This document shows positions 5,591 through 8,320 of a stretch of 8,320 nt of DNA, piece after piece. Every line of letters begins with the position of its first letter. The stretch's first letter is position 1. The stretch comes from a bacterium (GTDB taxonomy: Bacteria > Latescibacterota > UBA2968 > UBA8231). Made by a program: the position numbers and the translations under genes. Location: NCBI GenBank assembly GCA_027593305.1, contig JAQCJA010000179.1, forward strand, positions 1 through 8,320, given 5' to 3'. A model generated the notes under the pieces. The model was not told the DNA's origin and did not search any database. It saw only the letters and a program-made list of their open reading frames with translations.

Positions 5591-8320
5591 TCATTCCAGC
5601 CGGATTGCGCGGGCATGGTGACGCGTCGTGGCTGAGCGCCACTCGAAGAAGTAGACGCCTGTGGCCACGGGCCGGCCCGCCTGGTCCAGCGCATCCCACG
5701 AGAGCCGGGTTGATCCCGCCGGCCAGGGCAACCGACGAATCCGGCGGCCCAGCATATCGACAACATCGACGCGAGCCGTGACCCCGGTGGCCTGACACAG
5801 GCGGAGGGTGAGATCGGTGCGGAAGGGGTTGGGACTTGCCGCAAGTGCGGCGCTGCAACCTGAGGCCAGCGCCGGCCGCGGCGCGGCTCCCACTGTCAGC
5901 ACGAAATCGATGACCGTTGAAGTGCGGCCGTCGCTGGCACGCACACGCACAGGATGCGCACCCAGCTGCTGTCCTGTTGGTGTCCACTGCAGAATTCCCT
6001 GGCGCCCGTCGAGGCGCAGGCCCGGGGGGGCCAGGTCGAGAGTCAGAGCGACGGCATCGCTGTCAGCATCGCTGACGGTCAGAGCCTGCGTGAATACCTG
6101 CAGAGGTGCCAGCTCTGTGACGGATGGAGGCGACAGACTCGGCGCATGGTTCGTCGCCAGCAACCAGGTATGTGTCACCAGCTCATCCACCCCAAAGGCA
6201 CCGCCAGGACTGCGTACCAGGACCCTCACGGTGTCACCGGAGGCGTCGCTTCGTCGCCACCGAATCTGGCAGCCATGCGAGCGGCCGCCGCCCGACACCT
6301 GCCATTCGCATTGCACGAGACGATCGTCGCGATGCCGGACGCCAAAGCTGAGATCTGTACCTGCTGTCACCCGTGCCTGTGACCAGCCCGGAACAAACGA
6401 GAGACTCTGCGCCAACGGCTGCCGTACGGTCACATCTGTACTCGCCTGCAGGTTACCGATGGTGAAGGTCACCGAGTCACGCCCGGGAGCCGTGCCGGTG
6501 ATTGCACCGACGATCGTGCCGGCGACGGTGTCGGCAACAAGACTGGTGATCACCGAGGGTTGGTGCCAGGACCACGGGACCACAGGCTGCGGCACCAGTG
6601 GTACTGACACGCCATCGCTGTAGCGCACAACCGGCTGCAACGAAGCCGTGGAGCCAGCGAGCAACTGCATGCGCGCCGGGACCAGGCGCAGGGCAACAGC
6701 GATGGGTCGACTTCGACCCGGAGAGTACGACAATCGTCCGGGCCAGCGGGAGTGCAGTTGCGGGAGAATCTCTCCCTTGTCCCAGACGAGGGACTCGCGC
6801 GGGCCTGCGGCGAGCTCGAAGCGCACCACGGCGAGTGTTTCGGGACCTGCGGGATCGATGACAGAAATCGTTTCCCGTTGATTGTCGAGGCCGTTGCCGA
6901 GGCGTCCACCGGCGTCACTGCCATAGACAACGATGCGACTGCCAACGTTCAGCAGCGTGTGTGAGGGGAAGGTGAAGGGATGCTGGCCGCTGGCATCGAC
7001 CAGTTGCCAACCATCGAGATCGATTGCCCCCGTGTCGTCGTTGACCAGTTCAACAAATTCATCCCCCCAGGTCTGGCGCACCCCATCGCCGTTGGCGTCG
7101 CCCGCGATACCGGGTGGCGGGTCTGCCAGGACCTCACTGATGCGCAACGGAGGGCGGCGACGGACCTCCAGTGGAAATGCCTGCGTCGCCAGACCTCCCT
7201 GGCCATCGGTGACCTGGATGGCCGCCTCGAAGTGACCCGGAAAGGGGGGCGCCCGTCCCCAAAGGATGCCGTTGTCGCATCCGATCTGCAGCCAGTCGGG
7301 CAGTTGAACCGGCGCAAAGGCGAGGGTCGTGCCTTCATCGTCAACTACCACGGGCTCGTAGCGGAAACGACCGGCAACCCAGGCTCCGGCTGGCGGGGTG
7401 CTGATGAATCGGGGCGCGCTGTTGGCCGGCGACGGTTGTCGAACCAGAGCCGGTGCACGGGCGACGACGGCGCCCTGCAGCCAGGCCTCGAGCACTGTGT
7501 CGCCCACCCGCAGGGGCACGGGGTGACTGCCATCGAAGCGCAGGACGTCGTCATGCAGTGTGAGCCAGCGAACGGAGTTCGGGTCGATCAACGCACCACC
7601 ATCGGGCGCCTGGCCACGCAGCACGGGAAGAGGCGGAGGGCGGCCCAGCGTCAGGCGCAGCGTATCCACAGAGAACGCGGCGTACACCGGGCGCGCCGAT
7701 CCCGGTGAGAACAAGGAGCGACCTGGCAGTTGCCCGTGTGCGTGCGGCTCGAGACCGGCTGAGATCTCCCATGACTGCCCCGTATCGCCGACCGAGCCGA
7801 AAGGGACGGTCGACACGATTCTGCCCATGGCGTCGATGAGCAGGACGGTGTCGCCATCATTGGTCAGCCCGTTGCCGATGCGACCATCATCAATGAAGAC
7901 GAAGTCGTCGTGTTCCGGAGTTCCACCACCAAAGAGCACGACATAGGCCTCGGGAGGCAGAATCGTGCCTTCGGGAAAGGTGAAGCGCCGCTCTGGCGTG
8001 GTGTCATCATCGGACAGCTGCCATCCCGCAAGATCGACGGCGTCGGCGCCGGCGTTGTGCAACTCGACGAACTCATCCTCGTAGCTGTCGATCCTGCCAT
8101 CGCCGTTGGCATCGCCGACTACCGGGGCGGGCGCAGACAGGATCTCGGTAATACGGATATCGGCGAGGATGCCCGACGGCGGTGGCGTGCCATCGCCCTG
8201 CATGCTGCCGGCGACGCCAGGAGAAAAACGATCCGCTGGCGATTGCCGCCCCGCATACGGGCGCCACTCACAAGCTGCCAGGCAGTTTTCCGGCGTGCGG
8301 ACGCTGGAGCGATCGGCGGG
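5591..8320 (-). CDS. Large secreted multidomain protein with lamin-tail (LTD) domains, Ig-like domains and a C-terminal sorting/FlgD-like domain; 5' end off window
   Basis: The frame is open from the stop at 5591-5593 to the right edge: 909 residues with no start. Residues 1-39 ('GRQSPADRFSPGVAGS') resemble the end of an LTD, so at least one more such domain lies upstream. Domains in visible numbering: LTD about 53-215 ('ITEILSAP', 'GDANGDG', 'DEFVELHN', 'DLAGWQLSD'); putative Ig/cadherin-like 303-388; second LTD 393-540 ('ISEVLADPP', 'GDANGDG', 'DEFVELVN', 'DLDGWQLVD'); Big_2-like region 545-633; beta-rich segment 640-720; He_PIG/cadherin-like 725-812 ('NHAPSLSPP', 'VSDADSD', 'GILQWTPT'); C-terminal domain about 825-909 ('SPNPFRTDLTLRL', 'VDVVDMLGRRIRRL', 'WDALDQAGRPVATGVYFFEW'). 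The tail is of the FlgD-like/Por-secretion class, pointing to outer-membrane secretion or surface display. Function unknown: no catalytic motif is visible. ATG 8203 (MQGDG) is internal to a domain linker and is not the start. Confidence 0.85.
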   Translation of the reverse strand, partial: PADRSSVRTPENCLAACEWRPYAGRQSPADRFSPGVAGSMQGDGTPPPSGILADIRITEILSAPAPVVGDANGDGRIDSYEDEFVELHNAGADAVDLAGWQLSDDDTTPERRFTFPEGTILPPEAYVVLFGGGTPEHDDFVFIDDGRIGNGLTNDGDTVLLIDAMGRIVSTVPFGSVGDTGQSWEISAGLEPHAHGQLPGRSLFSPGSARPVYAAFSVDTLRLTLGRPPPLPVLRGQAPDGGALIDPNSVRWLTLHDDVLRFDGSHPVPLRVGDTVLEAWLQGAVVARAPALVRQPSPANSAPRFISTPPAGAWVAGRFRYEPVVVDDEGTTLAFAPVQLPDWLQIGCDNGILWGRAPPFPGHFEAAIQVTDGQGGLATQAFPLEVRRRPPLRISEVLADPPPGIAGDANGDGVRQTWGDEFVELVNDDTGAIDLDGWQLVDASGQHPFTFPSHTLLNVGSRIVVYGSDAGGRLGNGLDNQRETISVIDPAGPETLAVVRFELAAGPRESLVWDKGEILPQLHSRWPGRLSYSPGRSRPIAVALRLVPARMQLLAGSTASLQPVVRYSDGVSVPLVPQPVVPWSWHQPSVITSLVADTVAGTIVGAITGTAPGRDSVTFTIGNLQASTDVTVRQPLAQSLSFVPGWSQARVTAGTDLSFGVRHRDDRLVQCEWQVSGGGRSHGCQIRWRRSDASGDTVRVLVRSPGGAFGVDELVTHTWLLATNHAPSLSPPSVTELAPLQVFTQALTVSDADSDAVALTLDLAPPGLRLDGRQGILQWTPTGQQLGAHPVRVRASDGRTSTVIDFVLTVGAAPRPALASGCSAALAASPNPFRTDLTLRLCQATGVTARVDVVDMLGRRIRRLPWPAGSTRLSWDALDQAGRPVATGVYFFEWRSATTRHHARAIRLE

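Noticed and set aside
6980..7708. 242-codon plus-strand frame opposite the LTD gene
   Set aside because: Antisense of a continuous multidomain coding frame; composition typical of GC-rich shadow frames.
5591..8203. Treating ATG 8203 as the true start of the LTD protein
   Set aside because: The frame stays open through 8320, and residues upstream of it match the end of another LTD domain; the ATG falls in a linker with no signal peptide after it.

Overview
The window comes from a GC-rich Gram-negative bacterium. Apolipoprotein N-acyltransferase (Lnt), a TatC with a clear periplasmic loop, a signal-peptide-bearing nickel superoxide dismutase and a very large secreted multidomain protein all imply an outer membrane and periplasm. 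The last protein ends in a 'PNPF...GVYFF' domain of the FlgD-like/Por-secretion type, preceded by lamin-tail (LTD) domains. That combination is typical of the FCB superphylum and its candidate phyla (Gemmatimonadota, Krumholzibacteriota, Eisenbacteria or Latescibacterota-like). This placement is inference; nothing in the window identifies the species.

Layout. Positions 1-2371 (minus strand) hold an lnt-tatC gene pair, lnt first, overlapping by 8 bp; tatC runs off the left edge. Positions 2530-4064 (plus strand) hold a radC-family gene and a DUF151/bifunctional-nuclease gene with a C-terminal UVR motif, ending at a probable intrinsic terminator. Positions 4124-4963 (minus strand) hold an SMP-30/gluconolactonase-type beta-propeller gene. 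It diverges across 96 bp from sodN (5060-5521, plus strand), a nickel superoxide dismutase whose predicted signal-peptidase cut falls exactly before the Ni-binding histidine. Positions 5591-8320 (minus strand) hold the 3' 909 codons of a giant secreted protein with tandem LTD and Ig-like domains; its 5' end lies beyond the right edge.

The genes form no single pathway. Lnt and TatC are envelope biogenesis and export functions. RadC and DUF151-UVR are conserved housekeeping genes of uncertain role. SodN detoxifies superoxide, probably in the periplasm. The LTD protein is a surface or secreted product. No RNA gene, CRISPR array, insertion sequence or phage gene was seen, and no gene-free stretch exceeds 300 bases; the largest is the 158-bp divergent gap between lnt and radC.

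I see no clear undescribed multigene system. The observations most worth following are the self-maturing architecture of the exported NiSOD, the LTD/'DANGDG' repeat protein, a 13-bp triplicated repeat at the lnt/tatC junction, an enlarged first periplasmic loop in TatC, and two promoter-like elements that resemble the Bacteroidetes-type consensus.
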